This document shows positions 35,011-43,222 of a stretch of 64,000 nucleotides of DNA, piece by piece. The position numbers and the translations under genes are program-made. Within the stretch, counting starts at the first letter, position 1. Every line of letters begins with the position of its first letter. The stretch is from Caldilineaceae bacterium SB0661_bin_34 (lineage in GTDB: Bacteria > Chloroflexota > Anaerolineae > Caldilineales > Caldilineaceae). The notes below the pieces were generated by a model that worked only from the letters and a program-made list of their open reading frames with translations, did not search any database and was not told where the DNA came from. Location: assembly GCA_009841145.1 (NCBI GenBank), contig VXMJ01000017.1, positions 36,250-100,249 on the forward strand, given 5' to 3'.

Positions 35011-36669
35011 CTACACCTCGGATACCGTTGACCGAATGATGCCGTAGCCGGCGGCGAGGTCCGGCACTAAGTGGTCCAGCGGCACGCGCGCCAGCAGTCT
35101 CAACGCGTCGAAGGTCCGGCGTACCTCGGGCCGCATGCCCACGACCACGATCGTCTTCCGTCCGCCGGCCAGCGCGGCGTTGACAAGTTGCGAAATGACC
35201 ACGGCGGCGGTCAGGTCGACAAACTGCGTGTTTGAGAGATCGAATAACAGGAGTCGATGGTGTCGGATGTCCGGGCTGACGATGCGGGACAGCTCCCGGG
35301 CCGACGCGATCGTCACCTGTTCCGGAAAGACAACCAGGCCGGTCCGGGCACTGAAGGGATCCACATCGGACGCGTCGCCAAACACGACGCGGTCCAGCAC
35401 CGGTACCGATCGCAGACGGGCCGCCTCGAACCGCTGGGCCTGCATGTAGGTGACCAGAGAGGACAGGACAAAGCCGATCAGGACAGCACTGACAAAGTCG
35501 ATGAACAGGGCGGCCAGGAGCGTCCCGGTGAAGATCAGGGCATCGTGGCGCGCCACCTTGGCGATGCCCCGCAGGAACTGCATGTCCAACGCCGCGAAAC
35601 CCGCCACCATAATGACCGCCGCGATGACAACCCGCGGCGTCTGTTCGATCACAACCGACGAGCCGGGAACCAGGATTACCAGCAGGAACACGGCGCCTAC
35701 TGTCGCGCCCGACACGGGAGTGCGGCCACCTGTCCGGATGTTGGTGAGGGTGCCGGTGCTGACGGAACCGGGCATGCCGCCCAAGAGGCCGGCAGCAACA
35801 TTGCCCAACCCGACACCAACCAGTTCACGGTTGGGCAGGTGTCGGGACCCGGTCAACGAGTCGACCAGGAAGGCCAGAACCAAAATCATTACGGCACTCA
35901 ACAGCGCCAGCACGAAGGCGGAGGGAAGGATGCGCGTCACATAGGCAGGCGCCAGGACCGGCAGAATGAGGCTGGGCAGGCCGGTCTGTACGGCGCCGAT
36001 CGTCGCAGCCTCGGGGAACAGGAACATCCCGGCTGCAAAACCCGCCACCAGCATCATGATGGTAACCGGCACCGCCGCCGCCAACTTCCCTCGCCACAAC
36101 GGCACCAGCGCAAAGCAGATTCCTGACAACGCCACCGACGGCAGGTGTGCACCGCGCACAGCTTGGGGCAGGGAGACAATCGCCGCCGCCACGCCGGAAG
36201 GCGCGAGCTCTGCCCCAAGGAGCACATGGAGCTGGGACACGATGAGGGTGATGGCCAGCGAGGTGAACAAACCTGCCAGCAGCGGATGCGGGACAAAGGC
36301 CACATACCGACCCAGCCTGAGGATGCCGAACCCGATTTGGAAGAGACCTGCCAGGACGACAATCGTGAACGCCTCGGCGACGGAGGTTGCATATTCGGCG
36401 ACCAGAAAGGCCATCGCCGTCGCGATCAGGATATTGGGACCGCGTACCACTGCGGCCACGCCTCCGCAGAAGGCACCCACCAGGGATAGCGCGATGCCTC
36501 CGTACAAGCCGGCGACCGCGCCGAGTCCCGAGATCAGACCGTAGCCGATGGAGAGCGGGAAGAGCACGAAGGCGGCCATCAGGCCACCCAGAAGATCCTT
36601 GCGCAAGTCCGCGGATGTGTAGCGCGCCGGCCACACTTCGCGCGGAAACAGCCTACCTGTCCAATTCAC
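35011..36669 (-). CDS. SulP family inorganic anion transporter with STAS domain
   Basis: A 552-aa SLC26/SulP permease. The N-terminal ~400 residues form the two inverted 7-helix repeats, with FVLFPLSIGYGLISG in place of the usual sulfate-permease signature and the GGMPGSVSTGTLTNIRTGG loop around residue 290. The C-terminus (~435-545) is a STAS domain (DIRHHRLLLFDLSNTQFVD). It carries sulfate, bicarbonate or another anion across the inner membrane. It is the last gene of a leftward cluster with an acyl carrier protein, a phosphopantetheinyl transferase and a hydrolase, 85 bp after the hydrolase. The cargo is unknown. Confidence 0.93.
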   Translation of the reverse strand: MNWTGRLFPREVWPARYTSADLRKDLLGGLMAAFVLFPLSIGYGLISGLGAVAGLYGGIALSLVGAFCGGVAAVVRGPNILIATAMAFLVAEYATSVAEAFTIVVLAGLFQIGFGILRLGRYVAFVPHPLLAGLFTSLAITLIVSQLHVLLGAELAPSGVAAAIVSLPQAVRGAHLPSVALSGICFALVPLWRGKLAAAVPVTIMMLVAGFAAGMFLFPEAATIGAVQTGLPSLILPVLAPAYVTRILPSAFVLALLSAVMILVLAFLVDSLTGSRHLPNRELVGVGLGNVAAGLLGGMPGSVSTGTLTNIRTGGRTPVSGATVGAVFLLVILVPGSSVVIEQTPRVVIAAVIMVAGFAALDMQFLRGIAKVARHDALIFTGTLLAALFIDFVSAVLIGFVLSSLVTYMQAQRFEAARLRSVPVLDRVVFGDASDVDPFSARTGLVVFPEQVTIASARELSRIVSPDIRHHRLLLFDLSNTQFVDLTAAVVISQLVNAALAGGRKTIVVVGMRPEVRRTFDALRLLARVPLDHLVPDLAAGYGIIRSTVSEV

Positions 36670-36754
36670 GGTAGCGTCTGTATCGCGGTGCGAGACACAC
36701 CCGCGTCAATCCACACCTCGGAACGGGGTAGCGAGCCCAAGCCGCACTCTGGTG

Positions 36755-37687
36755 TCAGACGAGGTTCCGTTCGCGCAGAAACTCGATCACGACATCCCGA
36801 CATGCATCCGGCTGTTCCAACTGCAGAAAGTGCGTGGTTTCCGGTAGAAAGTCGTAGTCCACGGTCACGAAGTCGCTGACGTGGGTGGCCGGCAGGTAGG
36901 CAAAGGGCATTGTGGGATCGGCACCGAGCACCTTGACGGGACGGTTCAGTATCGTGTAGTCCACCATGACGGCCAACACGCCTGCATAGGCGGCGATTTG
37001 GGCTTCGTATTCCGGCGGACACCTAAGTTCATAGCCCATGTCGTCCGCGACCGATCGCAACGTCGTCCGCGCAATCAGTTCGCGACCGCCGCTCACCAAA
37101 TTCCGAAACATCGGCACGAACCCCAGCAGTTCGACAAACTGTTCGATTGAGTCAAACCGGTGTGCACGGCGCCGAATGCCGCGTTCGGCTTTGGCGATGG
37201 CCTCGTCGAAGGCTTGGAATGTCGGATTTAACCTCCTGGCAATGGGAGGATCAAATAGAACCAGACCGGCGTAATAGGTGCTCAGTTTTTCCGACAGGAG
37301 CGGTGCCAAACAAGCGACCGAGTGGTACAAGCCGATCACCGGCTTGTTGCCCCACCGATCTCCGATCGCCTTTAAGACGGCATCGTGATCGCGCACGAAG
37401 GACACGACGGTATGTTCGCGCAGGGAGCCCCGGTCGTTCCATCCGTGACTGCGCAGATCGAACACCAACACATCGAATTCGTCGAGCAGCAGGGACCAGA
37501 AAGGATAATAGGCGTCGATGGCCAGTCCATTGCCATGGCTAAGGACTACCCTGGGGCCCGCAGGATTTCCGTGTCGCCTGACGTGGATCACCGTGTCCCC
37601 GTCTGACGTTGCCTGAGTCAGGGAAGCGGGTTCCGGCAGTTCAATGCGTGTCGACGAAGGACGTAGGACGGATGACGCGTTCTTCAT
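36755..37687 (-). CDS. alpha/beta hydrolase, atypical nucleophile elbow
   Basis: A 310-aa alpha/beta-hydrolase. VVLSHGNGLAIDAYY gives the oxyanion HGNG (51-54), LVFDLRSHGWND the family beta-4 loop, and Ser123 in GLYHSVACLAPL stands in the elbow, where the usual G-x-S-x-G is Y-H-S-V-A. THFLQLEQP near the C-terminus supplies the catalytic His. It could be a lipase, esterase or thioesterase; with an adjacent ACP and phosphopantetheinyl transferase, release of an acyl group from a carrier is plausible. Its start overlaps the phosphopantetheinyl transferase stop by 4 nt (ATGA). Confidence 0.87.
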   Translation of the reverse strand: MKNASSVLRPSSTRIELPEPASLTQATSDGDTVIHVRRHGNPAGPRVVLSHGNGLAIDAYYPFWSLLLDEFDVLVFDLRSHGWNDRGSLREHTVVSFVRDHDAVLKAIGDRWGNKPVIGLYHSVACLAPLLSEKLSTYYAGLVLFDPPIARRLNPTFQAFDEAIAKAERGIRRRAHRFDSIEQFVELLGFVPMFRNLVSGGRELIARTTLRSVADDMGYELRCPPEYEAQIAAYAGVLAVMVDYTILNRPVKVLGADPTMPFAYLPATHVSDFVTVDYDFLPETTHFLQLEQPDACRDVVIEFLRERNLV

Positions 37688-38628
37688 GGATCTGGTGTCA
37701 GATGGGGGTGACGGACCACCCGCGGTCGTGTCACGGGTCCCAAGGCCCGCGGTCCGGCAGGAAGACGGCTGAATCGGCGCCTGTGCGTGCGCGGGGAAGG
37801 ACCGGATTCATGCGGAGACATGCCTCGGCCGGAGTAGTCGATGGCAACCGCGGCCGTAAAAGCCCGGTTGCCAAAGGTTGCCAGATGCCAGTTGGCGGTC
37901 GGTTGGTGGTGGAATCGAAACACCCCGTCGGCCTCGCCCCGGCGCAAGGCCGATGGGAGATCGAACCTCGTAGTGTTCATGGCAAACCCCAAGCCAACCC
38001 CCTTGATCAGGGATTCCTTGAGGGTCCAGTACCGATAGAAACGCTGGCGCCACCTGGCATCATCTCGGGTCTCCGCGAAATCGCCGCGTTCACGGACACT
38101 GAAGACGGAAAGCAGCCCTGCGGGCAAGTCGAACGCCCAGTCGTGCGTTTCGATATCGACTCCGACTCGCCCGTGTGGTGCAATTGCGATCAGGCCGTGG
38201 TCACCGCTATGGCTGACATTGAAGCTTACGGGCGCGACCCGCCCCCTGACAAGAGCGTAGGGCTTGCCGTGCGTTTCGGTCCGAAAGGTCAGGTCGGCAT
38301 TGTCGCAATCGAGAGCGGAACACAACAGCGCGCGCAACGCGGCCCGGCAAAGCACAAACTCCCGTCCGGCGCCGGGCAGGATCAACCGGGCGGCCCGGTC
38401 CTGCTCGGCGGCATTGAGCAACCCGGTGGCCGACTGTTCACGCCGACGGTCCGCCGAGAGATCGACAAGGACCACTTCGACGGAACCGAAGGTCCGCGCG
38501 GCACCCCACCAAGCACAGGCTTGTTGACTAGGAGGTACCGACTCCCGGGAGCCGTTGCGCAGCGGCGCGTATGAACAACCGCCCTTGGCAGAATTGGCCG
38601 CGGGTTGGTTACGCGAGTTCGCTATCAA
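37684..38628 (-). CDS. 4'-phosphopantetheinyl transferase (Sfp type)
   Basis: A 314-aa frame of the Sfp superfamily that loads phosphopantetheine onto carrier proteins. HGKPYAL (~120-126), FNVSHSGDHGLIAIA (136-150, His140), GVDIE (156-160, Asp158/Glu160 metal ligands) and WTLKESLIKGVG (201-212, Glu205) are all present. It is longer than usual at both ends. The first codon is TTG at 38628, which overlaps the ACP gene by 20 bp; the conserved fold begins about residue 50, so translation may start later. The C-terminal ~45 residues are Arg/Pro-rich. The neighbouring ACP is the likely substrate. Confidence 0.9.
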   Translation of the reverse strand: MIANSRNQPAANSAKGGCSYAPLRNGSRESVPPSQQACAWWGAARTFGSVEVVLVDLSADRRREQSATGLLNAAEQDRAARLILPGAGREFVLCRAALRALLCSALDCDNADLTFRTETHGKPYALVRGRVAPVSFNVSHSGDHGLIAIAPHGRVGVDIETHDWAFDLPAGLLSVFSVRERGDFAETRDDARWRQRFYRYWTLKESLIKGVGLGFAMNTTRFDLPSALRRGEADGVFRFHHQPTANWHLATFGNRAFTAAVAIDYSGRGMSPHESGPSPRTHRRRFSRLPAGPRALGPVTRPRVVRHPHLTPDP

Positions 38629-38842
38629 TCCGTTCTATCAGTCCCCGCAGCGTTCTGATCTCGCAGAACTCCTCGGATGGGATTTCAATGTCGAACGCCG
38701 AGTTCAGCAACTGGTAAAACTTCAGGATCGACAACGACGTTGCACCCCAATCGGACACGTCAGCGTCCAAATCGATCTCGGTTTCCTCGGGCAACAGGTT
38801 GTCTCGGAGCAACGTGACCAAACGATCTTCCACACTTGCCAT
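38609..38842 (-). CDS. acyl carrier protein
   Basis: A 77-aa carrier protein with the four-helix pattern. Ser36 in DWGATSLSILKF is the phosphopantetheine site; the usual D-S-L is T-S-L here. I use ATG 38842, 9 nt after CAGGG; an ATG three codons earlier is possible. It is the first gene of the leftward set ACP, phosphopantetheinyl transferase, hydrolase and SulP, with overlaps that imply coupled translation. No ketosynthase or adenylation gene is in sight, so it serves a small stand-alone acyl or aminoacyl pathway rather than a megasynthase. Confidence 0.87.
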   Translation of the reverse strand: MASVEDRLVTLLRDNLLPEETEIDLDADVSDWGATSLSILKFYQLLNSAFDIEIPSEEFCEIRTLRGLIERIDSELA

Positions 38843-38999
38843 CTTGTACATCCCTGTTGAACACTTTCAAATTTGCGAGTACCTGAATATTAGCAGGATC
38901 AGATACGGGTGTTCGACTTCCGCGGACTGAAACAGTGCCACGGCCCGCGCGGGCCGGAATACGGATCCGGTGGATCCGCGTCGGCGCTGCAACCCTGCG

Positions 39000-39305
39000 C
39001 GTAGCGGCCCTGTACCGGCCAGGGCAGAGTGCCGGACCAGTGCTCGACAGGATTCAACCAGGCAGGACAGGTCGGAGTGAAGTGGTCAGGAATTGGCTTC
39101 CAGCCAGGCCTGCACCTTGCGGTATCGGTGCGACGGAGTGTTGTCCAGGACCGGATGCACGGGAAACGCCACGCCAGACAGGTTGGAAACTTTCGGTGTC
39201 CATGGCTCGCGACACAGGTACAGTAGGCCTTGCCCAGGTCGTAGTCCAAGGCCGCCATCGGCAAGAAGGTGCCATCGCGGAGGTAGTCGTGGATGCGGGC
39301 TCACC
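39000..39305 (-). pseudogene. IS630-family transposase, C-terminal remnant, frameshifted
   Basis: Reading the minus strand in more than one frame reconstructs the IS630 catalytic domain: DYLRDGTFLPMAALD, LGKAYCTC, then (shifted frame) PVHPVLDNTPSHRYRKVQ and AWLEAN, then (shifted again) HFTPTCPAWLNPVEHW. The LDN aspartate and the PVEHW glutamate of the DDE triad remain, but at least two frameshifts break the gene and the N-terminal half is gone. Its ends are only approximate. It abuts the beheaded cytochrome gene at about 39295, so it likely inserted there. Confidence 0.75.
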
Positions 39306-39668
39306 AACACTCCCGCGGAGCTTGTCTCGACCTCCACAATGCCTGTGGCGCAGTTCACGCCCGTAGCCGGCCAACCGAATGAAGAGAAGGCACTGGAGAT
39401 CCAAGGCCAGCTTGAGGACCAGGAAACCGAAGATTCCAACGCCGAAGACATTGAAATCGGCTCCCGGGTGTACGCGAACCGATGTGCGGGGTGCTACGGT
39501 GCGGAGCTTGAGGGCACCGACCAGGCAGGAGCCCTCTCTGCCCTTGACATGACGCAGAACGACTTCCTGATTTTCCTGCGAACAGGTGGCGATCTGGGCA
39601 ACAGTCACCAGTTCGGGCCCGCCAAGGCCAGCAATGCCGGCATCGAGGACCTGTGGTCACCACCCTCG
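39294..39668 (+). pseudogene. cytochrome c lipoprotein remnant, lost signal peptide, heme His and C-terminus
   Basis: A frame starting near a Cys (CGLTNTPAEL) that looks like the mature end of a lipoprotein leader continues to GSRVYANRCAGCYGAELEGTD and FLRTGGDLGNSHQFG, then drifts out of homology at 39668 after GIEDLW. This is a class I cytochrome c fold. The heme motif reads CAGCY, so the axial His is changed to Tyr (CAT/CAC to TAC). The leader is replaced by IS630 sequence. With no start, no ligand and no proper end it is dead. A separate intact cytochrome lies at 46.7 kb. Confidence 0.75.
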
Positions 39669-39811
39669 AAGCCGAGTGATGCCCAGGTTCAGATTGGTCG
39701 CACGTCCCGACGCGGAGATCGGCAGATCGGGCCTTGTCTGAAACGCAGTGTGGTCCGCGACCGGGGCGATGTCCCGGAACGCGGCGCGATCAACGTGCGG
39801 CCGCGGGTGAG

Positions 39812-40954
39812 TCAACCGCGGGTGGTCCGGCCCACGGTCCCGATCCATTCGGCCAGATGAATCCTGGCCCCGTTCCGGGCGTGGGATTCGTTGGCTGCCA
39901 ACACGGCGGCCAGACTGTTCATGCCGTCGCGGAACGGCGAACGTATCAACGAGGGATCTCCTTTGGCGACGGAGCGCACAAACGCCTTGCCGAACTCGTA
40001 TGTCCCTTCCGCCGCATCCCCGGACCACAGGGTACGGGCCACGGCCTCCCTGTCCGGCTCCGTCGACGGCGGATACGGTCCCTCGTACCGAAACGCCGTT
40101 ACAGTGTCCGGCTGAACCTCGATTTGGCTCTCCGTACAGAAGATCCGGTGATCGGCCAACAGGTTGTAGACCCGCCGCAACCGGGACAGAACCAGATTCC
40201 CCACGGCGCCGTTGGCAAAACCGAACTGCACGCTGTAGGCATATGGATTATCCGCCTGGTCAACAACATCCTCCTCGGACCGGGGCACGTAGGCCGCCTG
40301 CACCCAGTCCACATCGCCACACCAGTAGCGCCATAAATCCAGAGGGTGAATCCCGCCCTCCACCACCGTGGTTCCGGACCAGGCGCGACTGGCGGTCCAC
40401 ACCCGGTTGCGCGGACCGCCGTGGCGGGCCGTGTCCGCATGCTTGGCGTCGTGCCGTTCCAGAGCAGCATGAAAGGCGTAGGTAGCCAGGACCACGCGCC
40501 GGTTCTGCACATACCGGTGTACGGCCTCGTGTCTCGGATCAAACCGTTGTTGAAACCCGCAGCACGACAGAACACCGGCCGCCTCAATCGCGTCCTGCAT
40601 CGCCAGCGCCTGCACCAGATCCAGGCTCATCGGCTTTTCGACCATCAGGTGCAGTCCCGCCTGCGCGGCTCTCACCACTTCGTCCCGATGGAGACTGGGC
40701 GGAATCGCGATGAAGAGGGCATCGCAGCCACCGGACTCCAGCACCGCGTTGAAGTCGGATGTGCGGAACACCGCATCTGCATCAAGAGCGGGAACGAACC
40801 GCTTCAGTTTGACCGCGTCCAAATTGGCGGGAACGGCATCGCACAGGGCAGTCACCTGTGCACGGCCCTCAACCTGCAACCGTACCAGCGCCTTCAAATG
40901 CTGCAGCCCCCGCTGGCCCAGGCCCACTACGCCAATGCGCACTGCCATTGTCAT
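39812..40954 (-). CDS. Gfo/Idh/MocA family oxidoreductase
   Basis: A 380-aa NAD(P)-dependent dehydrogenase-like protein. The Rossmann motif VRIGVVGLGQRG (GxGxxG) begins at residue ~5, EKPMS marks the family EKP, and GIHPLDLWRYW contributes to the active site. It belongs to the myo-inositol and sugar dehydrogenase superfamily; substrate unknown. I use ATG 40954 (AGGTGA upstream); 16 further codons upstream are open. It is separate from the one at 2.1 kb, which has a degenerate glycine loop. Confidence 0.9.
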   Translation of the reverse strand: MTMAVRIGVVGLGQRGLQHLKALVRLQVEGRAQVTALCDAVPANLDAVKLKRFVPALDADAVFRTSDFNAVLESGGCDALFIAIPPSLHRDEVVRAAQAGLHLMVEKPMSLDLVQALAMQDAIEAAGVLSCCGFQQRFDPRHEAVHRYVQNRRVVLATYAFHAALERHDAKHADTARHGGPRNRVWTASRAWSGTTVVEGGIHPLDLWRYWCGDVDWVQAAYVPRSEEDVVDQADNPYAYSVQFGFANGAVGNLVLSRLRRVYNLLADHRIFCTESQIEVQPDTVTAFRYEGPYPPSTEPDREAVARTLWSGDAAEGTYEFGKAFVRSVAKGDPSLIRSPFRDGMNSLAAVLAANESHARNGARIHLAEWIGTVGRTTRG

Positions 40955-41239
40955 TTGCTTCGTCACCTGTTGTCTTGACGTTGTGGGGGCTTGGTTCCGC
41001 ACGGCTCCCGGCCGCCGACCCGGCAGTATGGCACGCGGCAGGCAGCCACTCCCGCCGGTCCGGGGATCCGACCCGACTATGGGCGGCCCATTGGCCGGAC
41101 AAACGGAACAGGCGCGAAAATAATGTGAGTGAACACGACACAGACCGATATCGGCAGTTCCCAGTCCCCCGACAATGGCTAAATGGTATGGTCACTGAAT
41201 CACTTGTCACTTGCATATCCATCGAAGGAAACACACGAC

Positions 41240-42103
41240 ATGCCCGAGCACATCTCTACCCTGATATCGGCCACGGAAGCCCTGGAGGCTCAGAAGGCAC
41301 CCGGCGCATCTCCGTTGTTCGTGGACTGCCGGTTCGACCTTTACGATCCCGACGCGGGCCGCCAGCAGTATGAACAATCGCACATTCCCGGTTCCGTGCA
41401 CGCCGATTTGGATGCGGATCTTTCGGGGCCCGTCGGAGACGGGTCGCGGGGACGCCACCCCTTGCCCACGCCCGAGGCATTCGGCGCCACACTGCGGGAA
41501 TGGGGCCTTCATCCCGGCCGGCTTGTGATTGCCTACGACGCCGGACCTGGCATGTTTGCCAGCCGCCTGTGGTGGATGCTGCATTGGGTTGGCCACCGGC
41601 AAGCCGCCGTACTCGACGGTGGATTGCATGCTTGGCGCCAGGCCGGTGGAACGATTACCGATGCCGTATCCGATGTCGCCACCGGTTCCTTCATGTCCCG
41701 TGCGAACCCCGACATGACAGTGGATGTACATTACGTCGAGGCGCTGTTGGAGAATGTTTCATACATGCTGGTGGATGCCCGCGACAACGAGCGCTTTGCC
41801 GGCACCAAGTCAGCCTTCGATCCGAAGTCGGGCCATATTCCGGGCGCCATCAACCATCCCTACCAGTCCAATTTGGACGCAAGCGGAGCCATGTTGTCAC
41901 CGGAACAGCTGAAGGAACAATTCGCACGGAGTTGCGCCGGCGGAGTCAACTCCGACACGGTGATGTACTGCGGCTCGGGAGTGAGTGCCTGCCACAACAT
42001 CCTGGCAGCGGTTCACGCCGGCTTGCCATGGCCGCTTTTGTATCCCGGCTCATGGAGTGAATGGAGTTCGCATCCGGACCGGCCGGTGGCCACGGGCGGG
42101 TAA
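41240..42103 (+). CDS. sulfurtransferase (thiosulfate / 3-mercaptopyruvate type, two rhodanese domains)
   Basis: A 287-aa tandem rhodanese protein. The N-terminal domain (~8-140) is structural and the C-terminal domain (~165-285) has the active Cys244 in MYCGSGVSACHNI. The CGSGV loop is closer to mercaptopyruvate sulfurtransferases than to the CRxGx[R/T] of thiosulfate sulfurtransferases. It moves sulfur to thiols or cyanide. ATG 41240 follows GAAGGA; 19 upstream codons are open but lie before the site. Confidence 0.92.
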   Translation: MPEHISTLISATEALEAQKAPGASPLFVDCRFDLYDPDAGRQQYEQSHIPGSVHADLDADLSGPVGDGSRGRHPLPTPEAFGATLREWGLHPGRLVIAYDAGPGMFASRLWWMLHWVGHRQAAVLDGGLHAWRQAGGTITDAVSDVATGSFMSRANPDMTVDVHYVEALLENVSYMLVDARDNERFAGTKSAFDPKSGHIPGAINHPYQSNLDASGAMLSPEQLKEQFARSCAGGVNSDTVMYCGSGVSACHNILAAVHAGLPWPLLYPGSWSEWSSHPDRPVATGG

Positions 42104-42176
42104 CCATTGCCTACGAACGCGTGGATCATGCGACAGGGAATTTCCAAAATCCAATCCGCACTGTTTCTCCAAGACA

Positions 42177-42203
42177 TTGAAATACATCGACATGTTGTAA
42201 GAT
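42177..42203 (+). promoter_or_regulatory. possible promoter for the GIY-YIG-like gene
   Basis: TTGAAA (42177-42182) and TAAGAT (42198-42203) with a short 15-bp spacer, in an AT-rich stretch about 50 bp before the start codon, which follows AAGGAAGG. Confidence 0.35.
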
Positions 42204-42254
42204 CCGGCCCGATACAAACCCAGCACTACCCCGTCACTGCAAGGAAGGATAGGA

Positions 42255-42956
42255 ATGAGTACCATTTATGTTTTGTCAAACCCCGCAATGCCCGAAACGG
42301 TATTCATCGGGTATTCGCGCAAGGAGAACATCAGCGGCGAAATCGCAGAGCTCTACACTTCCTCGGTGCCTGCACCATTCAAGTGCGAACTGGCTGCGAA
42401 TGTTGAGAACGCGCGCGATGTTCTGGCATTGATCCACAGCATTTTTGCAAGTGCACGGATTTCACCGGATCGGGATTTCTTCAAGGTCTCCAGCGACCAA
42501 GTGATGGCCGTGCTCAAGCTGGCCGGAGGCAGGGATGTAACGCCGGCCGAGGATGGTACGGTAACAACCGCCGCGGCCGAAGCCGCACCGGCACCGGCAC
42601 CGGCCAACGGTCGGCGCAGGGCGGCCAACGGCAGGCGCCGACCGCGGAGAAGTCAGGCCAAATCTGCTTCCAGCCGCAAGCGCCGACGCCGTCGGCCCAA
42701 CCTCAATTTCAAGCAGTTAAGCATTGAGCCGGGCTCGGTCCTGGTTGGCCGGGATGGAACAGAAGTGATTGTTCACGACGATCGCCAGGTGACCTACCAG
42801 GACGAGGTGATGTTCATCACCCCTGCTACGCGCAGGATGTTGGGATTGGATGACAACGCCGTGGTTTCGGCGGGCCAATACTGGACCTACAACGGTCGCA
42901 AGGTCAGCGAGCTATACGACGAGTATCACTCTCCTGCCAAACCTGACGCGGAATAA
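42255..42956 (+). CDS. GIY-YIG-like (T5orf172/Mug113) and RAMA-like domain fusion protein
   Basis: A 233-aa protein in three parts. Residues ~3-90 resemble T5orf172-type GIY-YIG domains: IYVLSNPAMPETVFIGYS, then ELYTSSVPAPF and DRDFFKVS. Residues ~117-150 are a highly basic Arg/Lys linker (RKRRRRRP). Residues ~157-225 resemble the RAMA domain of modification-linked proteins: IEPGSVLVGRDG, VTYQDEVMFITPATRRML, YWTYNGRKVSELYDEYH. The catalytic Arg expected in the first helix of a GIY-YIG nuclease appears as Glu29 (SGEIAEL), so nuclease activity may be lost. I infer a DNA-binding protein sensing modified or damaged DNA; its real role is unknown. Confidence 0.75.
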   Translation: MSTIYVLSNPAMPETVFIGYSRKENISGEIAELYTSSVPAPFKCELAANVENARDVLALIHSIFASARISPDRDFFKVSSDQVMAVLKLAGGRDVTPAEDGTVTTAAAEAAPAPAPANGRRRAANGRRRPRRSQAKSASSRKRRRRRPNLNFKQLSIEPGSVLVGRDGTEVIVHDDRQVTYQDEVMFITPATRRMLGLDDNAVVSAGQYWTYNGRKVSELYDEYHSPAKPDAE

Positions 42957-42981
42957 TGCATCCATAACACGCAATGCATCC

Positions 42982-43022
42982 GGATACATACGCCGGCGTC
43001 AAATGGGTCGGCGTATGTATCC
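42982..43022. terminator. 14-bp hairpin between convergent genes, probable bidirectional terminator
   Basis: Exact inverted arms 42982-42995 and 43009-43022 with a 13-nt loop, 26 bp after the GIY-YIG-like gene's stop and about 200 bp past the end of the leftward SDR. There is no T-run, so it may be rho-assisted or a message-stabilising end. Confidence 0.5.
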
Positions 43023-43222
43023 CGCGTACTGTTCCTCGCTCTCGATGCCCTAGACAGGTTGTCCGACGACCCCAATTGGCCGGGTACGGTTTCCGGTCCC
43101 CGCCGGCACGGGATACCGGTGGTGCAGCGCGAGCGAAGATAGCCGGACAATCCCGCGCATCAACCCTGTTCGATAACCCACTGCCAGCCCCGGCAACTGA
43201 TTTTCCGGACCCGTGCCGTGCA

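Noticed and set aside
39294..39668. Functional cytochrome c
   Set aside because: No start codon with a leader, the axial His is changed to Tyr, and homology is lost before the end.
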